Positions 25,430 to 34,062 of a stretch of 64,000 bases of DNA are shown in pieces. This stretch comes from DAOUJI01 sp965219565 (GTDB taxonomy: Bacteria; Chloroflexota; Dehalococcoidia; Lucifugimonadales; JAGWBF01). Each line of letters opens with the position of its first letter. Within the stretch, counting starts at the first letter, position 1. The stretch is from NCBI GenBank assembly GCA_965219565.1, contig OZ244780.1:2294001-2358000 (forward strand). Reading direction: 5' to 3'. The notes below the pieces were generated by a model, which had not been told where the DNA came from, did not search any database, and was given only the letters and a program-made list of their open reading frames with translations. The position numbers and the translations under genes are program-made.

Positions 25430-25918
25430 CTAGGTGCCGTAGCGGACGTCCGACTCCTCGTCCTTGTACTCTACGTTCTTGGTCGCCCAGAAAATCGTAG
25501 CAATGGCGTCGACCGCGGCGATAAGTTCCCTGGCAGCGCCTTCATCGACGTTCTGTTTGTTGCGTCCGGCCAGCTTGTTGGCGTTCCAGACGGCGGTGTG
25601 GAGGTCCGGGTACGTCTCCAGGTGGTCGGGCCTGAAGTAGTCGTGCCAGAGGATGTCCAACTCCTTCTTGCACAGGTCGGCGTGGTCTTCCTTCACGGTG
25701 ATGTAGCGGCTCAGCGTGTTGGCATGGCCCGCCGCAGCGGCTGCGTCGCCTTCGGCGGGGGCAGCCAGCGCGTTAATGCGCGCCACCATCTTGAGAACGG
25801 TCTGGGCCGCGATCTTGGCGGAGATAGGGTCGTAGATGCCGCAGGGGATGTCGCAATGGGCATGGGCCTCGTTAACCTGGAACACCCGGTGAACTTGTGA
25901 GAACAGGTTCTTCAACAT
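25430..25918 (-). CDS. sodN: Nickel superoxide dismutase precursor
   Basis: This is a 162-residue NiSOD precursor. Residues 1-20 are the propeptide and the mature protein should begin at His21 in HCDIPCGIYDP, the nickel hook with His1, Cys2 and Cys6. The four-helix bundle that follows is typical, including KEDHADLCKKELDILWHDYF. It removes superoxide in the cytoplasm without iron or manganese, which fits life in an iron-poor habitat. AGGAGG stands upstream of the ATG at 25918. The next gene encodes the processing protease. Confidence 0.95.
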   Translation of the reverse strand: MLKNLFSQVHRVFQVNEAHAHCDIPCGIYDPISAKIAAQTVLKMVARINALAAPAEGDAAAAAGHANTLSRYITVKEDHADLCKKELDILWHDYFRPDHLETYPDLHTAVWNANKLAGRNKQNVDEGAARELIAAVDAIATIFWATKNVEYKDEESDVRYGT

Positions 25919-26032
25919 GGGGAGCCTACCTCCTAGAAATTATGTCCGAATCGGAGCTTGCGGATTCTTTTTAGCCTCGCACATTCTAGCCATTTGCGGC
26001 CCGGCCCGCAACACGAACCGGTGGGCGGGGTT

Positions 26033-27010
26033 TCAGCCCGACTTGAGAATCCGGGCGGCCTCTTTTGAGTGGTAGCTAAGGATTATGTCGGCGCCGGCCC
26101 GCTTTATCGACCCCAGAACCTCTATGAGGGCCCTGTCACCGTCCAGCCATCCATTGGCGGCGGCGGCCTTGAGCATGGCGAACTCTCCGCTGACATTGTA
26201 GGCGGCCAGGGGGTGGTCGAATCGTTCCTTGGCCCTGGCAATCACGTCCAGATAAGACAACGCGGGTTTGACCATTATAATGTCGGCGCCCTCTTCTATG
26301 TCCATCTGAATCTCCCTCATGGCCATGCGCCAGTTGAACGGGTCCATCTGATAGGTCGCCCGGTCGCCGAACTGGGGAGTAGAGTCAGCCGCAACTCGGA
26401 AGGGGCCGTAGAAGGCCGACGCATACTTGGCTGAGTATGCCATGATGGGGGTCTGGGTGAGGCCGTTGTCATCCAGGGCACTGCGTATGGCCGCGACCTG
26501 CCCATCCATCATGGCCGAGGGCGCCACCACGTCGGCGCCGGCAAGAACGTGGGAAACGGCTGTCCTGGCAAGCAGGTCCAGGGAGCGGTCGTTGTCTATG
26601 CGTCCGTTTTCTACGAGTCCGCAATGGCCGTGGTCCGTATACTCGCAGAGGCACACGTCCGTAATTACCAGCACGTCGGGGACAGCAGCTTTGATGACCC
26701 TGATGGCCTCTTGGACGATTCCCTGCTCGTCGTAGGCTTCCAGGCCCATTGGGTCCTTGTTTTGAGGAAGCCCGAAGAGCATGACGCTGGGAACGCCCAA
26801 GTCGTGGGCGTCCGCCACCTCCGGAAGAAGCTCATCCAACGACAGGTGAAAGGCGCCCGGCATTGGCTCTATGGGTTCCCTTACGTTCCGTCCGTGGGTC
26901 ACAAACAAAGGGTAGACGAAATCGGTGACCGAGAGGCTTACTTCTCGGGTCGCTTCCCGGAGAGGGGCCAACTCTCTTAATCTCCTGAGACGGGTCTGCG
27001 GAAAAGCCAT
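26033..27010 (-). CDS. hemB: Delta-aminolevulinic acid dehydratase (porphobilinogen synthase)
   Basis: This 325-residue enzyme condenses two 5-aminolevulinate molecules to porphobilinogen. The Schiff-base lysines lie in the SAKYASAFYGPF and IMVKPALSYLD regions, and the zinc/metal loop DVCLCEYTDHGHCG holds three cysteines. The ATG at 27010 is used because AGGAGG is eight bases upstream; an in-frame GTG three codons earlier is less likely. It is the last gene of a heme/siroheme operon (ahbAB, precorrin-2 dehydrogenase, hemC, cobA-hemD, hemB), 57 bases after cobA-hemD. Confidence 0.96.
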   Translation of the reverse strand: MAFPQTRLRRLRELAPLREATREVSLSVTDFVYPLFVTHGRNVREPIEPMPGAFHLSLDELLPEVADAHDLGVPSVMLFGLPQNKDPMGLEAYDEQGIVQEAIRVIKAAVPDVLVITDVCLCEYTDHGHCGLVENGRIDNDRSLDLLARTAVSHVLAGADVVAPSAMMDGQVAAIRSALDDNGLTQTPIMAYSAKYASAFYGPFRVAADSTPQFGDRATYQMDPFNWRMAMREIQMDIEEGADIIMVKPALSYLDVIARAKERFDHPLAAYNVSGEFAMLKAAAANGWLDGDRALIEVLGSIKRAGADIILSYHSKEAARILKSG

Positions 27011-27067
27011 CCGTCCCACCTCCTGGTTTGGCGCCTGGGCGCCCGTGTTCCGTGTTCTGGTATGTTC

Positions 27068-28588
27068 CTACGTTAGAAAAGCGCCCCTGATGGCCTCCAC
27101 CAGTCCCGGTATGGTGTGCTCGGAAGCTACCACATTCACTCGAAGGCCAGCCGCCTCCGCGGAAGCGGCGGTGATGGGGCCGATGCAGGCCACCACTGCG
27201 CCATTCAGTTTCGACGAGTCCCCTTCCAGGATACCCATCAAGTTCTCAACTGTCGATGAGCTGGTGAAGGTCACCACGTCCACGGAGCCTCCGGACAGGA
27301 GCTCCGTAGCCAGTTGCTTAGACTCCGGCGGGGTGACAGTCCTGTAAGCGACCAGCCGCTGGACCTGCGCCCCCATGTCGGCCAGTCCCTCTTCAAGCAC
27401 ATTCCGCCCGATGTCCGCTCTTGGCAGCAGCATCCGGTCACCGGGCTTTACACGCTCCGACAGTGACTCCAGCAGCGACTCGGCCAGGTACTGCTGGGGC
27501 ACAAGGTCAGTGATTACGCCCCGCTTGGCCAGGGCCGCCGACGTGGCGGGACCTATGGAGGCCACATTGGCGCCAGAAAACTGTCTGGCGTCCTGCCCAA
27601 ACTCTTTCATCCGGTCGAAAAACGCTTCCACTCCATTGGCGCTGGTAAAGACCACCCATTGAAATTCACCCAAGGATTTGATGGCCAGGTCCATCTCGGT
27701 GAACGGCTCGGCCCGCTCGAATCGTATGGTGGGCAGTTCTATGGCCCTTGCTCCCTCGTCTTCCAGCAACGACGACAAGGCTGAGGCTTGCGCTCGCGAC
27801 CGGGTGACCAGCACGGTCTTTCCGAAGAGAGGTTTCTCGTCGAACCAGCGAATGCTTTCCCGCAGGCCTGCAACCGCACCTATGACCGCCGTCACCGGAG
27901 AGGTCAGCCCGGCTTCCGCTCCCTTGGAGCGGATGTTGCAGAGAGTTCCGACAATCGTTTTCTGGTGGGGCTCGGTGCCCCAGTGGACCAGCGCCGTGGG
28001 GGTGTCAGGGGACATTCCTTCAGCTATCAGGGTTTTCGTCACTTTATCCAAGGCGCTCCAACCCATCAGCGCGACAATGGTTCCCCCGGTCTTTGCCAGC
28101 GCATCCCAACGGACGGAGGATCCTTCCTTGGTCGGGTCCTCACTGACGCTGACTATGGTGACGCTGCTCGCTATGCCCCGGTGGGTGACGGGCACTCCCG
28201 CATAAGCTGGAGCGGCCACCGCTGACGTAACGCCGGGGACAACCTCGAAGTCCAATCCTGCCTCGGCCAAGGCCAGGGCTTCCTCCCCGCCCCTCCCGAA
28301 AACGAAGGGGTCACCCCCCTTGAGTCTGACTACGATTTGGCCCTGAGACGCCCGGTCGACCAGCAGCCGGTTGATCTCCTCCTGGCTCATGGCGTGTTGG
28401 TCCGGCCCCTTGCCCACGTAGACCCGTTCCGCGTCCTTTCGAGCGTGGTCCAGTAGCCTCACGTTCACCAGGCGGTCATAGACCACCACGTCGGCCTGCT
28501 GGAGCTTTCTCAGCCCTTTGACGGTGATGAGGCCCGGGTCTCCAGGGCCTCCGCCTACCAGATAAACTTTACCTTTTCTGGAGTCCAT
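27068..28588 (-). CDS. cobA-hemD: Uroporphyrinogen-III C-methyltransferase/uroporphyrinogen-III synthase fusion
   Basis: This 506-residue bifunctional protein has a SAM-dependent methyltransferase in residues 1-245 (VYLVGGGPGDPGLIT, VRLKGGDPFVFGRGGEE, VVPGVTSA) and a HemD domain from about residue 255 (GKTVLVTRSRAQASAL). The HemD half closes hydroxymethylbilane to uroporphyrinogen III; the CobA half methylates it to precorrin-2, the branch to siroheme and cobalamin. The gap to hemC is six bases, so the two are translationally close. Such fusions are common in Firmicutes and Chloroflexota. Confidence 0.95.
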   Translation of the reverse strand: MDSRKGKVYLVGGGPGDPGLITVKGLRKLQQADVVVYDRLVNVRLLDHARKDAERVYVGKGPDQHAMSQEEINRLLVDRASQGQIVVRLKGGDPFVFGRGGEEALALAEAGLDFEVVPGVTSAVAAPAYAGVPVTHRGIASSVTIVSVSEDPTKEGSSVRWDALAKTGGTIVALMGWSALDKVTKTLIAEGMSPDTPTALVHWGTEPHQKTIVGTLCNIRSKGAEAGLTSPVTAVIGAVAGLRESIRWFDEKPLFGKTVLVTRSRAQASALSSLLEDEGARAIELPTIRFERAEPFTEMDLAIKSLGEFQWVVFTSANGVEAFFDRMKEFGQDARQFSGANVASIGPATSAALAKRGVITDLVPQQYLAESLLESLSERVKPGDRMLLPRADIGRNVLEEGLADMGAQVQRLVAYRTVTPPESKQLATELLSGGSVDVVTFTSSSTVENLMGILEGDSSKLNGAVVACIGPITAASAEAAGLRVNVVASEHTIPGLVEAIRGAFLT

Positions 28589-28594
28589 TTAGGA

Positions 28595-29533
28595 CTACTG
28601 TCCTCCGTCGTCGCTCACCAAGTCGGCGGCGCCCTGGTCCATGAGCTTCCGGTGAGCTTGGCGGGCCACGGCTTCTGACTGGTCTGATGGGCCGGAAGCA
28701 GTCGCTCTGAACACCCGGCTTGCGTCGGGCGTAGCCAAGAACACCGACAGGTTCACCAGGCCCTCTTCCGTCCAGGCATAAGCTCCGGCCGGAGTCCGGC
28801 AGCCTCCCCCCAGCTCCTCGAGAAACCTGCGCTCAGTTTCGACTGCAATGCGGCTGTCGCGGTCGTCAAGAGCGGCCATCAGGTCGTCCATACCAGTGTC
28901 CCCATCCCGCACTTCCACCGCCAGCGCTCCCTGGCCCGGGGCAGGAACAAACTCTTCCGGCGACAAATGCTCGCTTATCTCGCCCTCCAGCCCCATTCTC
29001 ATCAGCCCAGCGACAGCCAGGATCGCGCCGTCATATCCGTCACCTTTGGCTTTTCGGAGGCGGGTGTCCACGTTGCCACGTATTTCCTGAACATCTAAGT
29101 CGGACCTGACGGACTTTATCTGCGCGGCGCGCCTGGGGCTGCTGGTGCCTATCCTGGCTCCCGGAGGAAGCTCCCTAAGGCCCACTCGCCACCTGTCCAC
29201 TAGGGCGTCCCTGGGGTCTGCCCGTTTGAGGGCAGCGCCTATAACCAGCCCCTCCGGTAGTTCGGTGGGGACGTCCTTCATGCTGTGCACCGCCATATCG
29301 ATGTCTCCGTCCAGAAGCGCACGGTCCAGCTCTCTCACGAACATCCCCTTACCGAGGCGGGCCAGCGGCTCGTCGGAGCGGACGTCGGCGGTAGTCTTGA
29401 TGGTCACTATCTCGCAGCGCCGCTCCGGGAAAGCCTCGTTCAGAATTTGGAGCGCTTGTCGGGCCTGAATCAAGGCCAGACCGCTCCCCCGTGTGCCAAT
29501 TCTGATGACTTTTTCTCGGAGGGCCATAGACAT
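28595..29533 (-). CDS. hemC: Porphobilinogen deaminase (hydroxymethylbilane synthase)
   Basis: This 312-residue enzyme polymerises four porphobilinogens into hydroxymethylbilane. It has IRIGTRGSGLALIQARQ at the start, the catalytic HSMKDVPTELPEGL region and the dipyrromethane-cofactor cysteine in GGGCRTPAGAYAW. No clear ribosome-binding site precedes the first ATG; a second ATG lies two codons on (MALREK). It is followed by cobA-hemD and preceded by the precorrin-2 dehydrogenase gene, 77 bases away. Confidence 0.96.
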   Translation of the reverse strand: MSMALREKVIRIGTRGSGLALIQARQALQILNEAFPERRCEIVTIKTTADVRSDEPLARLGKGMFVRELDRALLDGDIDMAVHSMKDVPTELPEGLVIGAALKRADPRDALVDRWRVGLRELPPGARIGTSSPRRAAQIKSVRSDLDVQEIRGNVDTRLRKAKGDGYDGAILAVAGLMRMGLEGEISEHLSPEEFVPAPGQGALAVEVRDGDTGMDDLMAALDDRDSRIAVETERRFLEELGGGCRTPAGAYAWTEEGLVNLSVFLATPDASRVFRATASGPSDQSEAVARQAHRKLMDQGAADLVSDDGGQ

Positions 29534-29610
29534 TCGTTAATCAGGAGCAAGGTATCGGAAATAGGCTTGCACGGGACCTGTTCGGCGGCGTAAAAACACG
29601 GAGATGCGGG

Positions 29611-30246
29611 TCAGCCTGTGGATTGAGTCAATCCGGCCAATACCTTTTCCACCGCCGCCTCGTCCCGTCCCGCCTTCACCAGGTCTATGAGGTCTCCCGT
29701 GATGCACTCCTGCCACCTGTCTGGGTCCACTGTTATTCCCCGCTGCCTGAGCTCTTTCCTGGCCGTAGAGAGGACGCCCGCCAACTCGGCGTATTCCAGG
29801 GCTTCGCTGTTTTCCAGCCCTTCCCTCAGCTTGCGTGCCAACGCGGGGCTGGCGCCCCCTGTAGACAGCGCCACGGTCACGGCGCCCTTCTTGACAATGG
29901 CCGGCGCAATGAAGGTGCAAAGCTCGGCATCGTCCACCACGTTGAGGACCACCCGCTCCCTTTCGGCCTCAGAGGCGATCCCTTTGTTCACTGAACGCAC
30001 GTTAGTTGCCGCTATGGCCAACGCGGCGCCCTTCAGGTCTCCCTCGTTATACTTTCGGATGACCAGGGTGATGTCGCCTCTCGTAGCCGCTTCCTGGATA
30101 CCCTCGGTGACCTCAGGACTGATAACTGTTATCTTGGCCCCGCAGTCCAGCAGAGGTCGAATCTTGTGCTCTCCAATCTTGCCGCCCCCGATAATGACGC
30201 AATGCTTGTCCTTCAAGTCAAGGAACACCGGGTAGTAGGCTGCCAT
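29611..30246 (-). CDS. Precorrin-2 dehydrogenase/sirohydrochlorin ferrochelatase
   Basis: This 211-residue protein matches the Met8p/CysG N-terminal family, with YYPVFLDLKDKHCVIIGGG (NAD-binding glycine loop), AATNVRSVNKGIASEAER and STGGASPALARKLRE. It oxidises precorrin-2 to sirohydrochlorin and may insert iron to make siroheme. It sits between ahbAB and hemC, so the operon holds the steps from porphobilinogen to siroheme. Whether it also chelates iron cannot be told from sequence. Confidence 0.93.
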   Translation of the reverse strand: MAAYYPVFLDLKDKHCVIIGGGKIGEHKIRPLLDCGAKITVISPEVTEGIQEAATRGDITLVIRKYNEGDLKGAALAIAATNVRSVNKGIASEAERERVVLNVVDDAELCTFIAPAIVKKGAVTVALSTGGASPALARKLREGLENSEALEYAELAGVLSTARKELRQRGITVDPDRWQECITGDLIDLVKAGRDEAAVEKVLAGLTQSTG

Positions 30247-30268
30247 TGACTTACGCCTTTACTCCCGA

Positions 30269-31300
30269 CTACACGAAATACCGCACGCGGGTCTTCTTGT
30301 ACTCCCGTGTGCTGTAGAGCATCAGGTAGTCGGTGATCCCCGTGGAAGCGGATATTTCCCCAGCAATCTCCTCACAGCCTTCCTTGGACGTGGCGTGAAT
30401 CATTGAAAAGTGAGTGTAGGGCCAGTCGGGGAAGGTGGGCCGTTCGTAGCAGTGGGTGACGGCGGGATTCTGGGCCATTATCATACCCACTTCCTCGGAC
30501 CGTTCCTGAGGGACATTCCACACGCCCATGCCGTTGGCCTGAAACCCAGCCTTCCTGTGGTAGAGCACGGCGCTGTATCGGCGCATAATGCCCCGCTCTA
30601 CGAATTCGTCCGCTATCTTGAACAGGTCGGGCACGGACACCCCAAGCCGCTCCGCCATGCCGTCGAAGGGCCTTGAAACCATCGGCAGGTCTTCCTGCAA
30701 CTCCCGGATGCACTCGATGTCGTAGTCGCTCACCGGCACAGCTTTATTCCAGTCGGCGCGGACCTGCCCGGAATTGGCATCGGACTGTCCGGCTTTGTAC
30801 CCGTCGGGGCTGAAATACTGGTAAGCGGCGCCCTTCTCCTTCACCATGTCGAAATTGACGCCTATCTTGAAGAACCGGATGGTGGGCATGTTTCGCATGG
30901 ACAGAGCGCCCGTTTCACGGGCCATTACCCGGGCTGTGTCATCAACCACTTCTCCGGGAGGCACTGCCAGAGTGAACCAGAGGTTGTAGTAGGAACCTTC
31001 CCGCGCATAGTTGTGGCTGACTCCGGGATGCTCATTAATCTTCAGAGCTCCCTCTGTGAGCTTGTCCGGTTCGAAGGCCATGGCGATGAGGCTGGTCTTG
31101 TAGCCCAGCCGTCGGGTGTCAAATATCGAGCTGACTTGGCGCACTACGTTCTGATGCCTGAGCGCCTCCAGACGTTCCAGGACCTCTTTCTCGCTTATCC
31201 CTAGACGGTCCGCGATTTCCTGGTACGGCTCCTCGAACAGAGGGAAGCCCGACTGGATTATGTTAAGCAGTTTCCGGTCGGTCAAGTCCATTTCCGGCAT
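30269..31300 (-). CDS. ahbAB: Fused siroheme decarboxylase (AhbA-AhbB), Lrp/AsnC-like
   Basis: This 343-residue protein holds two Lrp/AsnC-like units. The first starts LTDRKLLNIIQSGFPLFEEP with RLGISEKEVLERLEALR; the second starts DYDIECIRELQEDLPMVSRP with RLGVSVPDLFKIADEFVE, and each has an AsnC-type ferredoxin fold behind it. Separate AhbA and AhbB proteins form the siroheme decarboxylase of the alternative heme pathway and of heme d1 synthesis (NirDL); here they are one chain. It leads an operon of siroheme-forming genes, which agrees. The ATG at 31300 has GGGAG upstream; a later Met (three codons on) is possible. Confidence 0.86.
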   Translation of the reverse strand: MPEMDLTDRKLLNIIQSGFPLFEEPYQEIADRLGISEKEVLERLEALRHQNVVRQVSSIFDTRRLGYKTSLIAMAFEPDKLTEGALKINEHPGVSHNYAREGSYYNLWFTLAVPPGEVVDDTARVMARETGALSMRNMPTIRFFKIGVNFDMVKEKGAAYQYFSPDGYKAGQSDANSGQVRADWNKAVPVSDYDIECIRELQEDLPMVSRPFDGMAERLGVSVPDLFKIADEFVERGIMRRYSAVLYHRKAGFQANGMGVWNVPQERSEEVGMIMAQNPAVTHCYERPTFPDWPYTHFSMIHATSKEGCEEIAGEISASTGITDYLMLYSTREYKKTRVRYFV

Positions 31301-31385
31301 CCTATGGTCTCCCGTTCTCCCGTGGGCTGATAGACGCGGATTCACCCGGTAAAAGCTATGCTTTTCGGATTCCTCCGCTAGGGCT

Positions 31386-31415
31386 AGGTTAGCACAGGGC
31401 GCTTTTCAGGGTCAA
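31386..31415 (-). promoter_or_regulatory. Candidate promoter of the heme/siroheme operon
   Basis: On the minus strand TTGACC (31410-31415) is followed after 18 bases by TAACCT (31386-31391), about 85 bases before the ahbAB start. The -10 box is a moderate match. Confidence 0.4.
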
Positions 31416-31466
31416 CGACAATGCCATGCGCCTCAGGGTCTTTCGATAGCCGTACGCCTCGTCTTT

Positions 31467-31518
31467 CCGTTCGTTATGAGCCCGTCGAACAATCTCTCGA
31501 CAAGCTCGGGGTGAACGG
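31467..31518. repeat. Dispersed palindromic repeat (CCGTTC...GAACGG)
   Basis: A 52-bp imperfect palindrome begins CCGTTCG, contains GTCGA and TCGAC near its centre and ends GTGAACGG. The core TCGACAAGCTC is shared with the copy at 11122-11144. It fills part of the 280-base gap between the heme operon and pcm. Confidence 0.6.
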
Positions 31519-31582
31519 GTAAGACAGCGCATTGTGGCGCTGCGTATGCGGGCGCTATCATGGTGTTTGGGGTAGGTGGGGG

Positions 31583-32257
31583 ATGGACCTGGAACGCGAC
31601 AAGAAAAGACTGCTGGAAAAGCTCCGCCGGGAGCTGCGCGACGACAACGTGGTCGACGCCATGTACAAGGTCCCTCGAGAGGACTTTGTGCCCACAGGGC
31701 TCCACCACCTGGCCTACGCCGACATTCCTTTGCCCATTGGCTCCGGCCAGACCATCTCTCAACCCTACATGATAGCCACGATGTTGAGCGTCTTGGGTTT
31801 GAGGGGGAACGAGTCAATTCTGGAGTTGGGTACGGGAAGCGGCTACCAAGCCGCCATTCTGGCCGAGATGGCGCCGCTCGGGAAGGTCTTGTCCGTTGAA
31901 ATAGTTCCGGAACTGGAGCGACAAGCGAGAGATCGGCTGGCCACCCTGGGATACGCCAACCTGGAGGTGGCTCTAGCCTCCGGGGAACTGGGCTGCCCGA
32001 AAAAGGCCCCCTTTGACGCCATCGTAGTGTCGGCCGGCGCCCCCAAGTTGCCCCAGTCCCTCATTGTCCAGCTCTCACTGGGAGGCCGCATGGCGATACC
32101 TATCGGGAACCTGGAAGGGCAGAACCTGATGAAGGTGGACAGGACGGGAGAGGGATACAACGTACGGGTGCTTGGGGCATGCCGCTTTGTGCCGCTGGTC
32201 GGCAATGAAGCCTGGGACCCCAACCGCCTGGACGCCCGCCGCCAGGGCAAAGGGTGA
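31583..32257 (+). CDS. pcm: Protein-L-isoaspartate O-methyltransferase
   Basis: This 224-residue SAM-dependent methyltransferase repairs isoaspartyl residues in damaged proteins. It has REDFVPTGLHHLAYADIPLPIGSGQTISQP, the family signature region, and the SAM-binding LELGTGSGYQAAILAEM. The ATG at 31583 follows AGGTGGGGG closely and matches the usual N-terminus (MDLERDKKRLLEKL); a longer frame upstream is not supported. gatB follows 70 bases later on the same strand. Confidence 0.92.
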   Translation: MDLERDKKRLLEKLRRELRDDNVVDAMYKVPREDFVPTGLHHLAYADIPLPIGSGQTISQPYMIATMLSVLGLRGNESILELGTGSGYQAAILAEMAPLGKVLSVEIVPELERQARDRLATLGYANLEVALASGELGCPKKAPFDAIVVSAGAPKLPQSLIVQLSLGGRMAIPIGNLEGQNLMKVDRTGEGYNVRVLGACRFVPLVGNEAWDPNRLDARRQGKG

Positions 32258-32327
32258 ACCTTTGCCCAATTCGCCGGCGGCGGGGAATTGTAGCCCCCAT
32301 GCCCAGTTGCTATACTGGCTCTGATTC

Positions 32328-33830
32328 ATGACTGCTTCTACATCCGTTAAATACGAGACCGTCATCGGTCTGGAAGTCCACGTGCAGCTTCTCACGCAGA
32401 GCAAGATGTTCTGCTCGTGCAGAGCCGATTATCAGGCTGCGCCGCCCAATACCCTCGTGTGCCCGGTGTGCCTTGGGGCGCCGGGGACGCTGCCCGTCAT
32501 CAACAAGCGCGCACTGGAACTTACGATGATGACAGGACTGGCTTTGAACTGTGCCATCTCGCAGCACACCAAGTTCGACCGGAAGAACTATCCCTACCCC
32601 GACCTGATGAAGGGCTACCAGATATCCCAGTACGACCTGCCGGTAGCCGTCGGAGGCTTCCTCGACCTGGAAGCCGACGGCAAGACAGTCAGAGTGGGGA
32701 TAACTAGAGTCCACCTGGAAGAGGACGTGGCCAAGCTTGTCCACCTGCGAGACGGTTCGGGCGAGGCGTACAGCCTGGTGGACGTGAACCGCTCCGGCGT
32801 TCCCCTGATGGAGATAGTAAGCGAACCGGACATGCGCACGCCCGAGCAAGCGCGCAGTTATCTGACAAGCCTCCACTCCATACTCCAGTACCTCGGCGTC
32901 ACCACAGGAAACATGCAGGACGGCAACTTCAGGTGCGACGCCAACATCAGCCTCCGCCCCGCAGGCGCAACGGAGCTGGGCAAAAAAGTCGAAGTCAAAA
33001 ACATGAACAGCTTCCGGGCCGTTTACAACGCTCTGAAGTACGAGACGGAGAGGCAGGTCAACGTCCTCCAAAACGGCGACAGGGTCGTGCAAGAGACTCG
33101 CGGCTGGGTGGAGGGTCGGGACATTACGGTATCCCAGCGTAGCAAAGAGCAGGCCCACGACTACCGCTACTTCCCCGAACCGGACCTTCCACCGCTTTCC
33201 CTCGACGCATCCTGGATTAAAGCGTTGGAGTCCTCTCTGCCCGAGCTGCCTGTCCACAGGTGCAGCCGATTCATGGGCGAGTTCGGCTTATCGGAATACG
33301 ACGCCGGACTCCTGACTGCCTCCAAAGCAACCGCAGACTATTTCGAGGAAGCCCTGGACGCCGTCCGATTGGCCGGAGATGGGCTCAAGTCAAGGGCCAA
33401 GACTCTGTCCAACTGGATACTAGTGGAGCTGGGCAGGCTGCTGAACCTGGGGGGAACGGACATTTCCGGGTCCAGATTCCCGCCGGAACGGATGCGTGAG
33501 CTTATGGAGCTTATAGACGACGGGACATTGAGCTCCAGCCTGGCCAAAACTGTGCTGGAAGAGGCTTTCAGCACAGGAGCAAGCCCAAGCGCCGTCGTCA
33601 AGGACCGGGGTTACGTCCAGATTAGCGATACGTCCGCTCTGGAAGCGGCGGTGGACGAAGCCATCGGGAACAGCCCGCAAGCCGTGAACGACTATCTGAA
33701 GGGCAAAGAGAACGCCGCAAAATACCTGGTCGGCCAGGTGATGAAGGCTACGCGAGGACAGAGCAAGCCGGACCTGGTGGCGTCTCTGGTCGACGCCAAG
33801 CTGAAAGCAATAAAATTGGAACGGGTGTGA
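32328..33830 (+). CDS. gatB: Asp-tRNA(Asn)/Glu-tRNA(Gln) amidotransferase subunit B
   Basis: This 500-residue subunit of GatCAB converts mischarged Glu-tRNA(Gln) or Asp-tRNA(Asn) to the amide form. It begins YETVIGLEVHVQLLTQSKMFC and holds zinc cysteines in CSCRADY and CPVCLGAPG, the signature DVNRSGVPLMEIVSEPD and a C-terminal YqeY-like tail (ending KPDLVASLVDAKLKAIKLER). gatA and gatC are not in the window. It starts a tightly packed plus-strand block with secG six bases behind it. Confidence 0.97.
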   Translation: MTASTSVKYETVIGLEVHVQLLTQSKMFCSCRADYQAAPPNTLVCPVCLGAPGTLPVINKRALELTMMTGLALNCAISQHTKFDRKNYPYPDLMKGYQISQYDLPVAVGGFLDLEADGKTVRVGITRVHLEEDVAKLVHLRDGSGEAYSLVDVNRSGVPLMEIVSEPDMRTPEQARSYLTSLHSILQYLGVTTGNMQDGNFRCDANISLRPAGATELGKKVEVKNMNSFRAVYNALKYETERQVNVLQNGDRVVQETRGWVEGRDITVSQRSKEQAHDYRYFPEPDLPPLSLDASWIKALESSLPELPVHRCSRFMGEFGLSEYDAGLLTASKATADYFEEALDAVRLAGDGLKSRAKTLSNWILVELGRLLNLGGTDISGSRFPPERMRELMELIDDGTLSSSLAKTVLEEAFSTGASPSAVVKDRGYVQISDTSALEAAVDEAIGNSPQAVNDYLKGKENAAKYLVGQVMKATRGQSKPDLVASLVDAKLKAIKLERV

Positions 33831-33836
33831 TTCAAA

Positions 33837-34046
33837 GTGGCTCTGCAACTGGCTCAGGTCCTGGTGTCCATAATTCTGGTGGCGGTCATCCTTATGCAGG
33901 TCCGTGAAGCCGGATCGGGGTTCTTTGGAAGCGCCCAGTCAACCTTTCGCACCAGGCGCGGACTTGAAAAGACGCTGTTCCAGTTCACCATCGTCCTGGC
34001 GGTGGTATTCCTGGTGATGTCCATCGTCAGCGTCCGTTTCGCCTAG
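33837..34046 (+). CDS. secG: Preprotein translocase subunit SecG
   Basis: This 69-residue membrane protein has two hydrophobic helices (about residues 2-20 and 48-66) around a polar loop with EAGSGFFGSAQSTFRTRRGLEK, the SecG pattern. It starts with GTG six bases after gatB. It is the auxiliary subunit of the SecYEG channel. Confidence 0.9.
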   Translation: MALQLAQVLVSIILVAVILMQVREAGSGFFGSAQSTFRTRRGLEKTLFQFTIVLAVVFLVMSIVSVRFA

Positions 34047-34062
34047 GTTTCCGGAGGCCATC

